Below, piece after piece: positions 51,979-63,527 of a stretch of DNA of 64,000 nt. This DNA comes from Phytophthora hibernalis. Its lineage: Eukaryota > Oomycota > Peronosporomycetes > Peronosporales > Peronosporaceae. The stretch is from positions 62,001 to 126,000 of the forward strand of contig JAAKBF010000001.1 in the NCBI GenBank assembly GCA_012656075.1, in the 5' to 3' direction. Under the pieces are notes generated by a model. That model made no database searches, was not told where the DNA came from, and was given only the letters and a program-made list of their open reading frames with translations. Position 1 is the first letter of the stretch; the number at the start of each line of letters is the position of its first letter. Both the position numbers and the translations under genes were made by a program.

Positions 51979-53210
51979 CCTTCTCTTTCCTGCGTTGTTT
52001 CCGCTCTAGTCGTCGCGGTCTCTTCAACCTACTTTAAAATATTTTTGCCAACGCCTTTTTAATGCCACTATTATAATTGCGTCGTGCAAAACAAAACGGT
52101 ATAATACATTGGAAATGACTTAAACAATTAGTATAATACATGTAGATATCATTAAGGTTATTACCGTTCAGCAATTTACAACATAATATTTGCCAATCAA
52201 TTGTCTTCCTTCGCCCTGCGCAAATGTTTTGCCGTTGCCCGCCATAATCACCAGAGATTAGAATACAAAATCACAGGTGAAGAAAAGGCCTCACATTTAC
52301 ACCAATCCAATTGCAGTGTTGTGGTAATCGTTGTCTTGGAACACGAAACTTGTTGGCACTACGAAACTGGTCGCTGACCTTACGTAATAAAAGTTTTTTG
52401 GGGTTTCAGCAAGGGTGCATTCCTTATGTCAATCGTGTATTATACATCAATCGTGTACATGGTTGAAATTAAAATAGCACCACTAAGATTCAAGCTTTTA
52501 AGCTTTAAAAAGCTACAGTAGCAGCACAACTAAAGAGGTACAGTTCGCCAGGATTTCCAATCTAACATTGTACTGGGAATACCTCTAGGTATGGACAGCC
52601 CTCACCGGATTAATTCCACGGTACTGCGTAACCCGTTTGATGTCATCTCGTTCAATATTCGTACTGCCCCGCACCCTGGCTACCGGACCATCGGCCAGTA
52701 GGCTGTACGGACAGACAAGGAACAGGAGCCGCACAAGTTGAAGCGGGGCCCATCGAAATGGGTACACAAATGATCGGAGTGGATACACGTGGTGTGGTGC
52801 ACTACAGGGGATGAGCATTCCAAAAGATGTCGATAGTTAGGTCCAGTTGGACAAGGACGAGGAGCCGAGGAATCCAAGGACACGGAAGCGTAGGGTCAAG
52901 GACGGAGGGCGTCGTCGACAGCCGAGTACCGTTGGGTATGGGGCCGGCGGGATGTCATGTACGAGGAGGGATGGCGCCAAGGGAGTGACAGGTGTGCGCA
53001 GCGGACGAGGTGTCACACATAAGATAGGCTCGGCGAGCTGTCGACAAGTAGTGTTTTGAGATCAGTCGTACATTTACCTGCAACCAGACGAGTGCTAACA
53101 AAAAAGTATTTAAATCTTTTGCGTTTAGTGCTCGCCCTAGATCACTTCCGCCCCGTATCTCTCTGTTCCGATCCACCTCAACGAACTTCGCTAGCAGCCC
53201 GCCCCAACGG
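51979..53210. other. Spacer between MULE and gypsy gag remnant
   Basis: No gene recognised. 53000-53210 probably belongs to the LTR of the following gypsy remnant because its last 20 bases recur at 55089-55108. Confidence 0.4.
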
Positions 53211-53230
53211 ATACGGGTGAGTGCGCGACA
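53211..53230 (+). repeat. 20-bp direct repeat, left (LTR end)
   Basis: Identical to 55089-55108. Ends in CA, as expected of an LTR 3' end. Confidence 0.7.
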
Positions 53231-53325
53231 TTTGGTGGAGAAGCAGGGTAGCTGATTAGTTCTTCATCGTTCGAGCGAACAAGGCGTGTGGAGATTGAAT
53301 TGGTTGAACGGTTCAAGGTCTAAGT

Positions 53326-54258
53326 GTGAGGCCAAGAACGTCAAGGGAGGAGAGCATGTCGTCGCCTGGACACAGTGACGTGCCCGAAGCAGATTTCGGA
53401 AACGCTATCGCAGAAGTGTTCACGACGGGGAACGTAGGAGCGGCGGCAACCCAGCCTCGGCTGAATGCCCCTCCTACTGATGATGAAATGCCTGGAAGTC
53501 CTCCGGCAAGTCCGACGTCGGGTGTGGTGGGCAATGTGAATGCTCCGACTATCCAGAACTAAAATTGTCACGCATCTGCCCCTCAGCAATATCAAGCCGT
53601 ACCTCGGACTCCGCGATAATGGTGAAAAGGCCATACAGTGGACCCGAGCTTTCATCTATGAGATCAAAGGGACGCGCATGCCGTCCAACGAATGGTGCAT
53701 GATGTTTGAGCTGAGTCTCTAGGACGGGGCTCTGCACTGGTACCGGCAGCTCCCGCTCAAGACGAGGAGTACTTGGAATTTTTGACCGATGCGTTCGTCA
53801 AGAACTACTGCTCCCGTTTTAACCAGTCTGCAAAGACTCGGTACTTCTTGGCAAAGCGAGAAGAAAACGAGCATGTCTGCGACTACCTCAACCGACTAAA
53901 CGGTTATGCTCGCGACGCTGGAGTGCAGTTTGAACACGGTAGGCGCGAAGCCAAGGACCATATCGAGCATTTTCTCGATTCGTGCGAGGACCGAGGGTTG
54001 AAGGAATGCTTGGGTCATGTTCGTGCCAAAGACATTCACGACCTGAAGGGCATGATTAATGATATCCTCCGTCGCCGCGAACGAAGTTCGAGACATCAGA
54101 CCTCGGTCCGACGTACTCGGAGTCGCGAAGACGGATACCGACGCGAAAATGGGCGCTCCGATAATTCCCGGGATAGTTATCGCCGAGACCGACGAAACCG
54201 AGAAGACAATCGTCGCCGAGACGACCATTACCTTGACGAGAATCGCCGTCGGGACTAA
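53326..54258 (+). pseudogene. Gypsy gag, interrupted
   Basis: An N-terminal Pro/Asp-rich frame (53326-53562) is followed in another frame by W-T-R-A-F-I-Y-E-I-K-G and D-G-A-L-H-W-Y-R-Q-L (retroviral-gag family words, with a stop at 53720-53722). Then the frame from 53773 has N-Y-C-S-R-F-N-Q-S-A and E-H-V-C-D-Y-L-N-R-L-N-G-Y-A. It ends in a very basic/acidic R-R-D-rich tail and a stop at 54258. Confidence 0.75.
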
Positions 54259-54390
54259 AGTCAGTACCGACCAAGAGTTACGCTTTCAGAGGTGAAAAGA
54301 TCGGTCGATTTGCGCGGAGAGTACTCAGAGACGCAGAGTAGCGGATGTGATGACACCGAGGTCTATGGCTCAGAATATTACTCTGGCGAT

Positions 54391-54579
54391 GATGACTGAT
54401 GCTCTGACGAGCACTGGAACGACGGATATTACTCTGGTGATGACGACCGATAAGCTGACGAATACTCGAATGACAAATTTTACTCGGACGATGATGACCG
54501 ATGCTCTGAAGAGTACTCGGACGACAGGTATTACTCTGTCAATAATGACCAATATTCGGACGAGTACTCAGACGACGGG
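54391..54579 (+). repeat. 51-bp tandem repeat encoding acidic 17-aa unit
   Basis: About 3.7 copies of a 51-base unit in the gag frame. Each gives a D/S/Y-rich stretch such as D-E-Y-S-D-D. The first unit has TGA where the third has CGA, consistent with CpG decay. Confidence 0.75.
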
Positions 54580-54593
54580 CATGCGTCGAACGA

Positions 54594-55088
54594 GTGGTCA
54601 CCGAGCGCTGCAGGAGAAGAACCATACAGCATGCAAGTGATTGGAGGCTCGACCGAGAATATGGACGCGAGTGGGGAGAATTCAAGTTACCTCGACAAAA
54701 ACCACCTCTGAGTACTCATGATATGTGGATCCGACAGATTGGGAACCTGGTGCCCACCGTAACGAGGTTCCGACGGGGGCAGCCGACGGTGGTCCGGCTA
54801 ACAAATGTGTCTCCGAAGGTTGCTTATTGCGCGAAGAACGAGCCTGTACTGCTATGGGTACAACAAGGCGACCTTCCGCGACGAAGGGAGTACCCAGCTG
54901 AGCTCGGTCAGGTATAAAGAATGGCAGGCATTGGATTATGTAGAGTGTCGCCACGAGGGTTTGTTCAAGCGCGAATGTCAGCTATACGGACGAAAATTAG
55001 CGAGCGAGCCGCCCGTGGTAGAACGACGAGTCCATCTGACCCCTCGTGGCAAGTTGTCTCGCCCGTCCGATGATTCCAACCAAGTGGC
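54594..55088 (+). pseudogene. Gypsy protease-linker remnant
   Basis: V-V-R-L-T-N-V-S (about 54790), then R-Y-K-E-W-Q-A-L-D-Y (about 54913-54943) are words typical of the gag-protease boundary in oomycete gypsy elements. Frame changes occur near 54890. No protease active site is seen. Confidence 0.55.
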
Positions 55089-55108
55089 ATACGGGTGAGT
55101 GCGCGACA
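55089..55108 (+). repeat. 20-bp direct repeat, right (LTR end)
   Basis: Identical to 53211-53230. Sequence just before it is not alignable to the left copy, so most of the LTR is lost here. Confidence 0.7.
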
Positions 55109-56817
55109 GTACAACATTCAGGTTATCACCTGTACATTTGATTGATCCAGACGTGACAGCCGCCATTAAATGCGCCGGTGAGTAGCGACAGCGGAACAGC
55201 TCCAACGAGCATTGGGCCTAAGGCCGTTCTGGTGGAGAAAATGTTCTGTGCTCAAACGTATGTTAGGGGTTTTAGCGGAATCACGATATGTGCTTGTACT
55301 TTTCAGAACGTGTGCTGTGGTTGGTTAAGTAAATTCCGAGATCGACAGTTGCTGCCCACCGACCATTTTACAAATGACCGCGGAATGGCCTCAGCGTTGG
55401 TGCATTAGCGCGCACGCAGTCTTCTCTTTTAGAGTGAGTGCCAACGTGGGCGTATGAGCCGGCACCTCGACCGCACCCATAGGACTAGAACACTGTGTAC
55501 ATGTGCATCGATATACATCTTGGAGATACGCACGAATGCAAAATTATTGGACCTTTGGCCACAATACGGTTAGCTCGTGGAAGCCAAAATCGGCTTTTCC
55601 TTATTTCCTGGCACAAATGTGCTCAAGCTGGAACACCTCATTTTGGTGTTCTGGAAATCTGTATCCTGGAACACGAATGAGCAAAAACTGTACAATTCAT
55701 TTTCAAGTTTTAGCCAATCATAGCTTGCGATCTAGTAACGATGAGTCTTGTACGCCCCCGCTGCCTCGATACACGGACTCGAGCTTTGCGAAATCTCATT
55801 CCTCGACTAATGAATATACAGCAACAACCAGCTCAAACCGACTAACGAACAGATCTTGAAACGTTAGACGTCTATCATCTTGATGGCAATTCGAGTGCTG
55901 AGCGCAGCCGCCTCGTTACCTATTAGCTTTGATAACGTCGAACATGCGCGGTGCACTGATCTTGAGTGTTGGATCGAGGTCTTGATACAGCTGAACTTGG
56001 GCTTTGAGAGTCACCAGCCGAAAATTATCCGTTAACAGCCGGCACTTCAATTTCTCGTTATTACCCAGAGCAATACTCAGAAACAGACGATGGGTGGTGA
56101 CTACATAGCCGTCCAGTGCTTCTTCGTTGCTTGGGTCGCATCACCTTCAACTCTGTCGATGTTAACGCCCGTACTGGATCCTTGTCCCCAGCTAAAGTTA
56201 ACTTTGTAGTGTCTTTCGACCTAAATGTTTGCAGGTTAAGAATCCGGGTGCTCGTTTGGAGGTGAAATGAATTCTGGTATTCTTCAACTCATACACTGCT
56301 GCGCTCGCTGCAGTGGTTTCCGTTTGTTTCGTCTTTTCTATACGCCTCTTTACTATGCAGTATGCATTGCTCGAGACTTCGACATGTTCTCATGCATCGT
56401 CGAGTCGTTCGTTTCGAAGGCTTCACGCGATGTCTGCGAAGTGTCGGCTGGTAACAGCCCGTCCCATGGATCTGCTACAAGGATCGTGTTTACTCGGATG
56501 TGTCTCGCACTGTAGGCTGAAGTGCTACCCAATGGTCACTTGGTACCAAGGAGTACACTTCATACCAAAATTTTCCTTGGTACACTATTCGCCACCTCTC
56601 GGTCGACAGCACTGGTTACCAAGCATTCCTTGTAAAATCCTCTGATTATTTTAAGAGGGGACGAAGATTGGCGAACCCCATGTCACTTTGCGTTTGGCTT
56701 CATCCTCATCCAACACTTCTTCGATATTCTCCGGGGCTTTACACTCGCCGAGGAAACGGCACTCTTCGCCGTCTACTGCTCGAAAATGTCCCGGTTCACG
56801 AACTCGGCAATGTCACC
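55109..56817. other. Gene-free spacer between elements
   Basis: No supported gene. GGTACCAAGGAGTAC and TTCCTTGGTACAC near 56540-56590 form a weak inverted repeat. The last ~140 bases may belong to the flank of element 2. Confidence 0.45.
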
Positions 56818-56885
56818 ATTTCATCACGCGTCCATCTCGAAGTGGGGGCGAATTCAACGTATTTTCTCTGACAATCACGAGGGCG
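56818..56885 (-). repeat. Split direct repeat B2, element 2
   Basis: A 68-base copy of 57030-57097 (shared CATCTCGAAGTGGGGGCGAA and ACAATCACGAGGGCG) with about five differences. Confidence 0.85.
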
Positions 56886-56889
56886 TGGT

Positions 56890-57029
56890 CAGGCTCTTTC
56901 GTCCGCGCAGATAAAAACAGAATGAGCCTACTTGTCAGCTTCGCTACAGAAGCCACGGCTTCGATCTAAGAATAGGGACTTCGTCTTCCGCCTTATCCGA
57001 AAGCGGATCCTCCTCCCGGTCGGATCCCA
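56890..57029 (-). repeat. Split direct repeat A2, element 2
   Basis: A 140-base copy of 61901-62040, same length, including AGAAGCCACGGCTTCGATCT (itself containing a short hairpin, GAAGCC..GGCTTC). Confidence 0.85.
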
Positions 57030-57097
57030 ATTTCCTCACGCGTTCATCTCGAAGTGGGGGCGAATTCAATGTATTTCCTCGGACAATCACGAGGGCG
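57030..57097 (-). repeat. Split direct repeat B1, element 2
   Basis: Internal partner of B2, directly adjoining A2. Confidence 0.85.
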
Positions 57098-57149
57098 CTA
57101 TGAGGCGGCCCCCGAAGTTGATGACCTCACACGGCGACACTCACACGGC

Positions 57150-57893
57150 GTTGGGTGAACCGAGGTCTAGACCATGCGAACAGCCATGCCCGCTGTAGCG
57201 GCCGCTACTTCAACAGGATATTCTTCGTAGCACTTGGACAAATAATTTGACGGATAGACTGTCGGCCCGCTCATTTAGCAGGGCCATATCACCGCCGATA
57301 CGCAACGAGTTGGTAGCGCAATTCCTGGGCGGGACACCTGCCTTTGTGGCGACCTGCTTGAGTGCCTTGGCCACCGTTGTGGAGTCCAAATCTAGACACA
57401 AATACTCGCCCCTTGTTCTGCCGAGCTGTTTCCTCGCTAATTCGATATACTTCAGTGCTCGGACTGGGCATAGCAATTTATCTCCAGAAGCGTGCATCGC
57501 CCGCCTAGCTCCGTGGCCGAACTGGCCATTCTTGGATCCCTCCAACGCAATGGTTACTGCTGTCGATGACCTGGATGGTGATGGCTCTCCCTTTCCATTC
57601 GCAAAGTAAACATTCCGGTGCTTGAGGCAGTAGGTGTTTCGGTGACGATCAACTACGAGGTACTCCGACCGACGTAACAGGAATAAATATCCCAGGAGCA
57701 CACTTCCCCACAGGAGACGATGCCGTGGGTGGCTGATCGTGAGCGAGCGTCGCAGCAGGCGGAGAAATGAGGGTGCGACTGGGTACTTCTTCCGGATCGG
57801 GTCGGACATCCGTTTAACGCCTTGCAGGATTAGCCGTAGCTGAGAGGACCTTGTGACGTCGATATTTTGGTAGCGCTTGTGGTACCATATCAC
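57150..57893 (-). pseudogene. Tyrosine recombinase of element 2
   Basis: An open frame of 227 codons carries G-Y-L-F-L-L-R-R-S-E-Y-L-V-V (DIRS-order motif before the first Arg), L-C-P-V-R-A-L-K-Y-I and N-S-L-R-I-G-G. The last matches the H-x-x-R box with Asn in place of His. The frame ends at 57210 without a Tyr, but the next frame continues with C-Y-E-E-Y-P-V-E-V, the expected nucleophile region (about 57228-57200). So one small indel separates it from the active-site Tyr. Confidence 0.8.
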
Positions 57894-58832
57894 CGATGAG
57901 ATCTTGGACTGAATCGTAGTGTGATGATTACCTCGATTGGAAGAGTTCCATCCAAACTGCCACGGTAAATCGCAAAATATACCAGTTTAGTGTTACTGGA
58001 CCGTCCTGCGCTCGAGGGCCATGGCGACCACCCCATCATGCGCGATAATCGTGACCACTGCTTCCATGTTGCACTGTAGCGCCGGCCAACGCTTGCCCGC
58101 ACAACATCCCACCTACACGACGGAGAGATCGTCGAAAGGAGACCGCACATCCACCGGTGTTCATGACGCAGATAGGTTAGTCCATGCGTCCAAAGCGGGT
58201 CCTTGCTGTTCCATGCCAACGATCCGGCGTCCGCCATATCGTTGATTCGTCCCGGAATGTGTTCTGCTGAGAGTACGAGCTGATATTGAAATTCGGTGAG
58301 CGCAAACAGCCTATTGAACATTTGGGCGAGCGGGTGCCGGCTGAGACGGCGGTTCGACCAAGCCACCGCCGACATATTGTCGATGTGGAACCGCACGTGA
58401 GTCGGACCACCTGCGTCCATGTGCTCCCAGTCGGGGCCCCAGTGTAGTGCCGCGTGAACGGCGCTTTTCAGCTCGTGAACGTTGATCGAGTAGTCGTACT
58501 TGCCTGATCGAATGGCATCTTTTTCAGTTTGTGAACTGTATCCGCAGATACTCACGTCGGGCGGGATTAAGGGCACACAACCCGGAGTTCGAAGCGTCCA
58601 TGTACACATGGACTGATGGTGAGACGGCACACGCCCGTTGGGCGACTGAAATGCCATTAAAGCGGGACTTCTGGGCAAGGACGGCTTGGAACCAACGCAA
58701 TTCGTCCAGTACGTCGGAATTGAGACGTCGTAGGCCGGGAGTATGCATGCGAATTGCCGTAGTGTGAATTCGCAGATAAAAATCTTGTGCAGCAGGGAAA
58801 CAGACCTCCACGTGTCGACAGACGCCTTGCAC
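57890..58832 (-). pseudogene. RNase H domain of element 2
   Basis: Frame 58832-58524 has L-D-E-L-R-W-F-Q-A-V and V-H-V-Y-M-D-A-S-N-S-G (first Asp). Frame 58678-57890 continues with N-V-H-E-L-K-S-A-V (Glu) and F-H-I-D-N-M-S-A-V-A-W (second Asp), then A-E-H-I-P-G-R-I-N-D-M-A-D (last acidic position). One frame break near 58540 separates the two. Corresponds to 17805-18143 in element 1. Confidence 0.8.
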
Positions 58833-59560
58833 TTAGTTCAACTCCGTCTTCGATGCTTGGGCGGCGCTTAGCAGAGATTCGGCTTGGAGTTGTGCTCTTG
58901 ACGTATTTCCGTCTGGAATCGAGACCGTCCCATTGCCAGTGTCCCAGAACAAACCGAGCGCCTTACCCGATATGCTCCACAGCGTGAATTTTTCTTCGTT
59001 GATCGCTGCCGGACCCAGGACGGAAGCCATGGCCCAGCGCAGTGCGAGGTTCGCGTCGTTACACCTTGAGCTCGTGTTAACCTCAACGCAGGTGTGGTTG
59101 TCACACCAAACGTTGCCGCTGAAGTGACTCGCGTCTATCGGCGAAGCTCCTGTGGGTCGTGAAGTTTTTGTAACGATGATTGATGATTCTGCCTGCCACC
59201 GAATATTAAGCAGGTGAGCCTCACCATCCGAACCCGCATTACAAGTCGATGACCACGTGGTCCTTCAGAGCGAAAGCGAACATGTGCACGCCATTTTCGT
59301 TCATCGGCACGTGCCGGAAAGCTCCGGAGACGTCTCCGAGCATTAGCAACCCCTCAGCGCGAGGGTGCAGAGTACGAACGAAACTCGTGTATGCGCGTCG
59401 CAATATCACGTGACGGATTGTACAAAATTGAGTGGAAATCGGTCGTGTCCGTGGAGTCGTTCACCGACTCGCCACTCGAAACGAATCATTCTTGATGACT
59501 CGGACGTCGCAGTCGCCCTTCTGAACGATGCCGATTGGGCTTAGGAAAATCTTGGGCCAC
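58833..59560 (-). pseudogene. Reverse transcriptase palm of element 2
   Basis: Words in order on the minus strand: C-D-V-R-V-I-K-N-D-S-F (about 59510), V-N-D-S-T (about 59460), L-G-D-V-S-G-A-F-R-H-V-P (motif A, about 59345-59310), then V-W-C-D-N-H-T-C-V-E (motif C region, about 59115-59085) and F-T-L-W-S-I-S-G-K-A-L-G (about 58990-58955). Motif C reads D-N instead of D-D, so the enzyme as read should be dead. Several frame shifts. Confidence 0.7.
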
Positions 59561-61965
59561 AGCTCAAGCGTGTCTCTCTCAAAGATGAGATACCGACCTT
59601 CCAAATGGCCTTTGCGATCGCCGCACTTTGGTCATGTGAGTCGGAGCAATGTGATGGTTTTTGGGCGTACGAGTTGGGAAGTTGGCTAGGCCGGTGTCCA
59701 GCGTGGTTGAACCCCGTGGCGAACTATCTCATTCAACTCGCGATATATCGGATGGTACGCGGGATCCGTGGGCAACTCGTGCTCGTGCAGCCCTTTGTTT
59801 GGTCGGGGATAGCGGTCGGTTTGACCACGGACCAGACGGACAAAGGCCGGCAGTGGCAGTCGAGACCGGCAGGATAGAATGAAAAAACTGGACTTGGGCC
59901 CTGTCAACGGTTGCAGCGTCGACAGCAGGAGAAGGAGGTGTGAGATCGAATTGCAAAATACATGGTACGTCGGCAGACCCTTCGGATCACGGTTGCAGAG
60001 GCGACGCACGTCACAGGTCCTGATTCGGCAGTGCTAGACCTTTGTAGCGCTTCTCGATTTGTGTTTTCACCACGTCTGGGAGTTGACTGACACGGTAATG
60101 GGCCCTCCTTCTGTCATAGCAGCGACCGTCACCGGTTCCCGTGCAGTCCATGCTAGATTGGAATTACATACACATTCGTGTGTGGCCTTGACGGGGAGCG
60201 CTGCCAAGACCTCTTGTGGGATGCTACTTGTCTGTTGTCGAGGACGCTCACTGGACTGTTGTCGGGACCGCTCCAGTCGCCGTCCGGTGTCTGAAATCTG
60301 CCGAGACTGGTTGCCGTGTTCGGGAGTACGGCCACGACTTGCGCGAATGTCTTGCAATTCCAACAGGTCTTCGTCATTGCGGGAAAACTCGGTGTGTAGT
60401 GCGGCTGTCGCTGTGAGGTCGTGAGCTACCTCAAAGCTGCGGAACTTGCACCACTTGCTGGTCACATAATACGCAATAAGCTTCCACCCAAATGAGTCCG
60501 TTGCTGGTACACCTTAGCACCAAACGATGAATCCCGTTCCAAGATCAATGAGTTCGACTACATCCTCATTGTTGAACGTCGACGCAAATATCCGCAGAGT
60601 GCGGAGTGCGCCGAGTACATCGTTCGCGGAAGATGCGGCTGTGACTGGTCGTAGCAGGTTTTTCTCCGATATATATGTGGACGGAGTGGTGGAGTCCAAA
60701 GCGTCCATCAGATCCAGCATTTCTGCCGGCCGACAGTGCATAATTGACGGACCACGAATCCCAAAGCTGAAATCGTACAGACCGCGAAGGGCCGGAGCGA
60801 GGCCAGGAACTGGACATGGGGCGACTGTGCAAGGACTCTAATAACGATTGCAGAAGCGTACCTTGAAATTGCGCGTGCACAATAGTCCGATGCACTTGCC
60901 GCTGCGTTGCTGTCGTTCGAAAAGATCCTTTGGTCGGTATACGGTCCGTGTCGCGCGTGTAGCCATCGAAGGGTGTACCCTTCCCCCGGCTAGCGACTCT
61001 CGCCGGGGATGTTTTCCCAGCGTGTGGTGCTGTTGTCGAACGGTCGCGACGTCGTTATTGGACCCACTGTCAAGGCTCAGTACTTCGACATCCGTGCCGG
61101 ACGCCCCACTTGTGGGTGTTGTTAACGCAGCGGCAGGTGCTTCAACCTGAGGATCTCGGTACAGATTCAGTGCATTTCGTTTCCTGGACCCCATCGCGAC
61201 GTCCAGAATATGTTGCCGGCGCACATGAACGACTTGAACATCATGTGGACGCAGCAGTGACACAACGTCGTCAGGTTAGAACTGGATCGTCAACAGTTCC
61301 TGCACACTGGCAAGGATAACACCACGACGTTTCCGGCACGTGGAGCAGACCAGGTCGTGTAGCTGCAGTAGTTCTCGAGCATTGAGCACCATATCGGAGA
61401 CGGTCGCTCCAACCTGAAGCACGTAGTTGATCGGATCAACCTTGATGATTCGTGGAGGGTCATGTAGTCGCACAGAAGTGATCTATGACACCGCCAGTTT
61501 GCTCAGAACCGGTCCAATGAACAGGAACTCGTATCGGGTCACCACCCCATCGCCCCATTTCTCCGCGGCTGCTCCCAAAGGATGCACAAATGCTACTGGG
61601 TGCCCGACATAGGAACCCGACAACAGCGTAATCTCGGACGCATCTACGATTCGTAGAGCAAGCGTGGCCGTCGGTAGCTAGATTTCTTCAGCGCCTTCGC
61701 CCTCCTCCGCGCCAACCGTGTTGACGTGTTCTGTATTACCTGTGACGCTACGCACGCGGACGTAGCCAAACTCTTCCATGTTGGAAGCATAAACGGGTCC
61801 GATAAACGCCAAATCGCCAACGTTAACTGCAGAAGATCGCATTGTTGAAAGGTCGACGAGAGAGGAGTAGGGGTTACGCCATCGCTTGGGGTCGCTAGAA
61901 CAGGCTCTTTCGTCTGCAGATAAAAGCAGAATGAGCCTACTAGTCAGGTACGCTACAGAAGCCAC
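59561..61965 (-). pseudogene. ORF1 (gag-like) region of element 2
   Basis: Frames 60465-60067 (132 codons, R/Q/S-rich), 61263-60838 (141 codons), 61473-61276 and 61965-61678 are in different frames and lie between A1 and the RT. 61965-61678 starts inside A1 and ends in an acidic E-E-G-E-G-A-E-E-I tail. No domain recognised. Assigned by position as in other DIRS-order elements. Confidence 0.45.
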
Positions 61966-62040
61966 GGCTTCGATCTAAGAATAGGGGCATCGTCTTCCCA
62001 CCTTATCGGAAAACGGATCATCCTCCCGGCCTGATCCCAA
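61901..62040 (-). repeat. Split direct repeat A1, element 2
   Basis: Outer 5' repeat, partner of A2. ORF1-like coding begins inside or just after it. Confidence 0.85.
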
Positions 62041-62700
62041 CATGCGCACGGAAAAAGGGTTTTCTGGGTGGCGCATCTGCGTTGGTTGCCCTCTCCATCG
62101 CGACGTCGTTCTCAGTCCGAGAATTGTTCTGATTGACATTTATACTAACAGATTCAGACCTTTTTAAAAACTCTCTGAAAATTATTTTCAAAGATAGAAA
62201 GTTACAAATTCAGTGAGTTTCTAAACAAAGCCGCGACAGGTCTGGATTTTACTTTTGATCTCAGCAAAAGTATCGAAGTGAGTGTTTATAGAAAAATGGA
62301 TTGGAATTCGTCGTGCAAAATTCAGTTATATACGTCATTTTTGGATTGTTGTGGTTAAGAGATACTGATAGGAACGATACTCAAATGAAGGCGAAACATA
62401 AGCTTTAAGCCGAAGTTTAGCACAATGTTGGTTGAAGGATCCTAATTAAACGATTGCTACTTGTAATTATGCCAATCATGCTTGCGTATTTACTCTAACG
62501 AAGCCTGTATCCAATTATACAGGGACTAGACTACAGTAGATATTGCAGTACAGTTAAGGACATAAAAGTTTATCGCAGATGTAGGGTAGCTGTGGAAGCT
62601 TCTAGAACAAAGCTCCCATCTGCCTGAACTGAGGGGGTGGTCACTCTTGGTTTTGACCCGCCATCCCCAGACCTACCTCTCTATTTTGATATACTGGTAG
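62041..62700. other. Spacer after element 2
   Basis: AT-rich, no gene seen. Confidence 0.45.
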
Positions 62701-62740
62701 CACCTGTCGGTCCCAGCCCCGATGGGTTGTGGGACCAACA

Positions 62741-63527
62741 TGCGACGTGATGTTCACGCCAGAAGACTGCTCAAGAAGATGCGCGGCGATACGAGGAAGG
62801 TGGCCAGGTTAAGGCCTCCGGGTTAGAAGATCTGTCGCAGCGAAAGGCTGCCTGGCAAAAAAACTTCCTGTTGAAGGTGCTGCACCGGAAACGGCTATGC
62901 CGTCGCGCGGCGGACTGAGAAAAGCAGTCGGTGATCCCCGAGGAGTACGGGTGTGTCCTGCGGGGCACGGGTCACGCACTGAAGGAGAAAGCGTGAGACC
63001 CGTTGACGATGCGTCGTCCTGGTCAACTTGCGAGCGACCGAGGTGCAGTGCTTGCGGGCATCTGCGGGCCTTGCTGCGGCAAGATGCGGAGTGGATTCAC
63101 CGGGAAATGAGATTGGTGGGCAAGGAGTTCAAGGTCGACGTCGAGGACGGTGGTCAAGGACGAGTCGGTCATGACCAGAGCGAACCTCGACTTGGAGAAG
63201 AATCAAGCCTTTGGAAGATGTACGGCGGCTGTGGAGCCACATGGGCCAACGGGCACGCCTTTCGCATCGACGAGCAAGAACGGCTCCACGACGCCAGGGT
63301 CGAAGCTGAAGTCATCAGTTGGTGGGAGCGAAGCGAGCAGGTTCTTCGCAGCCGACTTGGGTGAAGAGGCGGTAGCGCGAGGCACCCTCTCAGCTGCGGC
63401 AGCGAGTTGGTCAAGGGGCCGATCAAGCGCGCGCGAGGTTTTGATGAGGGGGCATAGCCTGTGCGAAGCTGAGGTCGCCGTATTTCGTCGACCTGACGGT
63501 GGCGCTAGCAGACCTATCAAGCTCTAA
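62741..63527 (+). pseudogene. Possible retroelement gag-like relic
   Basis: GC-richer than its surroundings. Two overlapping plus frames (62897-63364 and 63150-63527) read as low-complexity G/S/R-rich protein with no stable domain. The 3' frame (A-A-A-S-W-S-R-G-R-S-S-A-R) resembles retroelement leader regions. A minus frame overlaps, so strand is uncertain. Confidence 0.25.

Larger units (their letters stand above)
53211..55108 (+). mobile_element. Gypsy retrotransposon remnant: gag and protease region
   Basis: Bounded by identical 20-base direct repeats (53211-53230 and 55089-55108: ATACGGGTGAGTGCGCGACA), read as 3' ends of two LTRs. TTTGGTGGAGAAGC directly after the first may be the primer binding site. 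Between them lie gag, an acidic repeat and a protease-linker region; RT, RNase H and integrase are missing. Confidence 0.65.
56818..62040 (-). mobile_element. Ngaro/PAT-like tyrosine-recombinase retrotransposon, element 2
   Basis: A 5.2 kb element read on the minus strand: A1 (61901-62040), ORF1-like region, reverse transcriptase, RNase H, tyrosine recombinase, B1 (57030-57097), A2 (56890-57029), B2 (56818-56885). B1 and A2 touch exactly. The order is the same as element 1, but repeats and proteins are clearly different, so it is another family. Coding parts are more complete than in element 1 but have frame breaks and a changed RT catalytic motif. Confidence 0.85.

Noticed and set aside
62897..63527. 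Crinkler or other effector
   Set aside because: No signal peptide, LFLAK or RxLR motif; low-complexity frames overlap on both strands.
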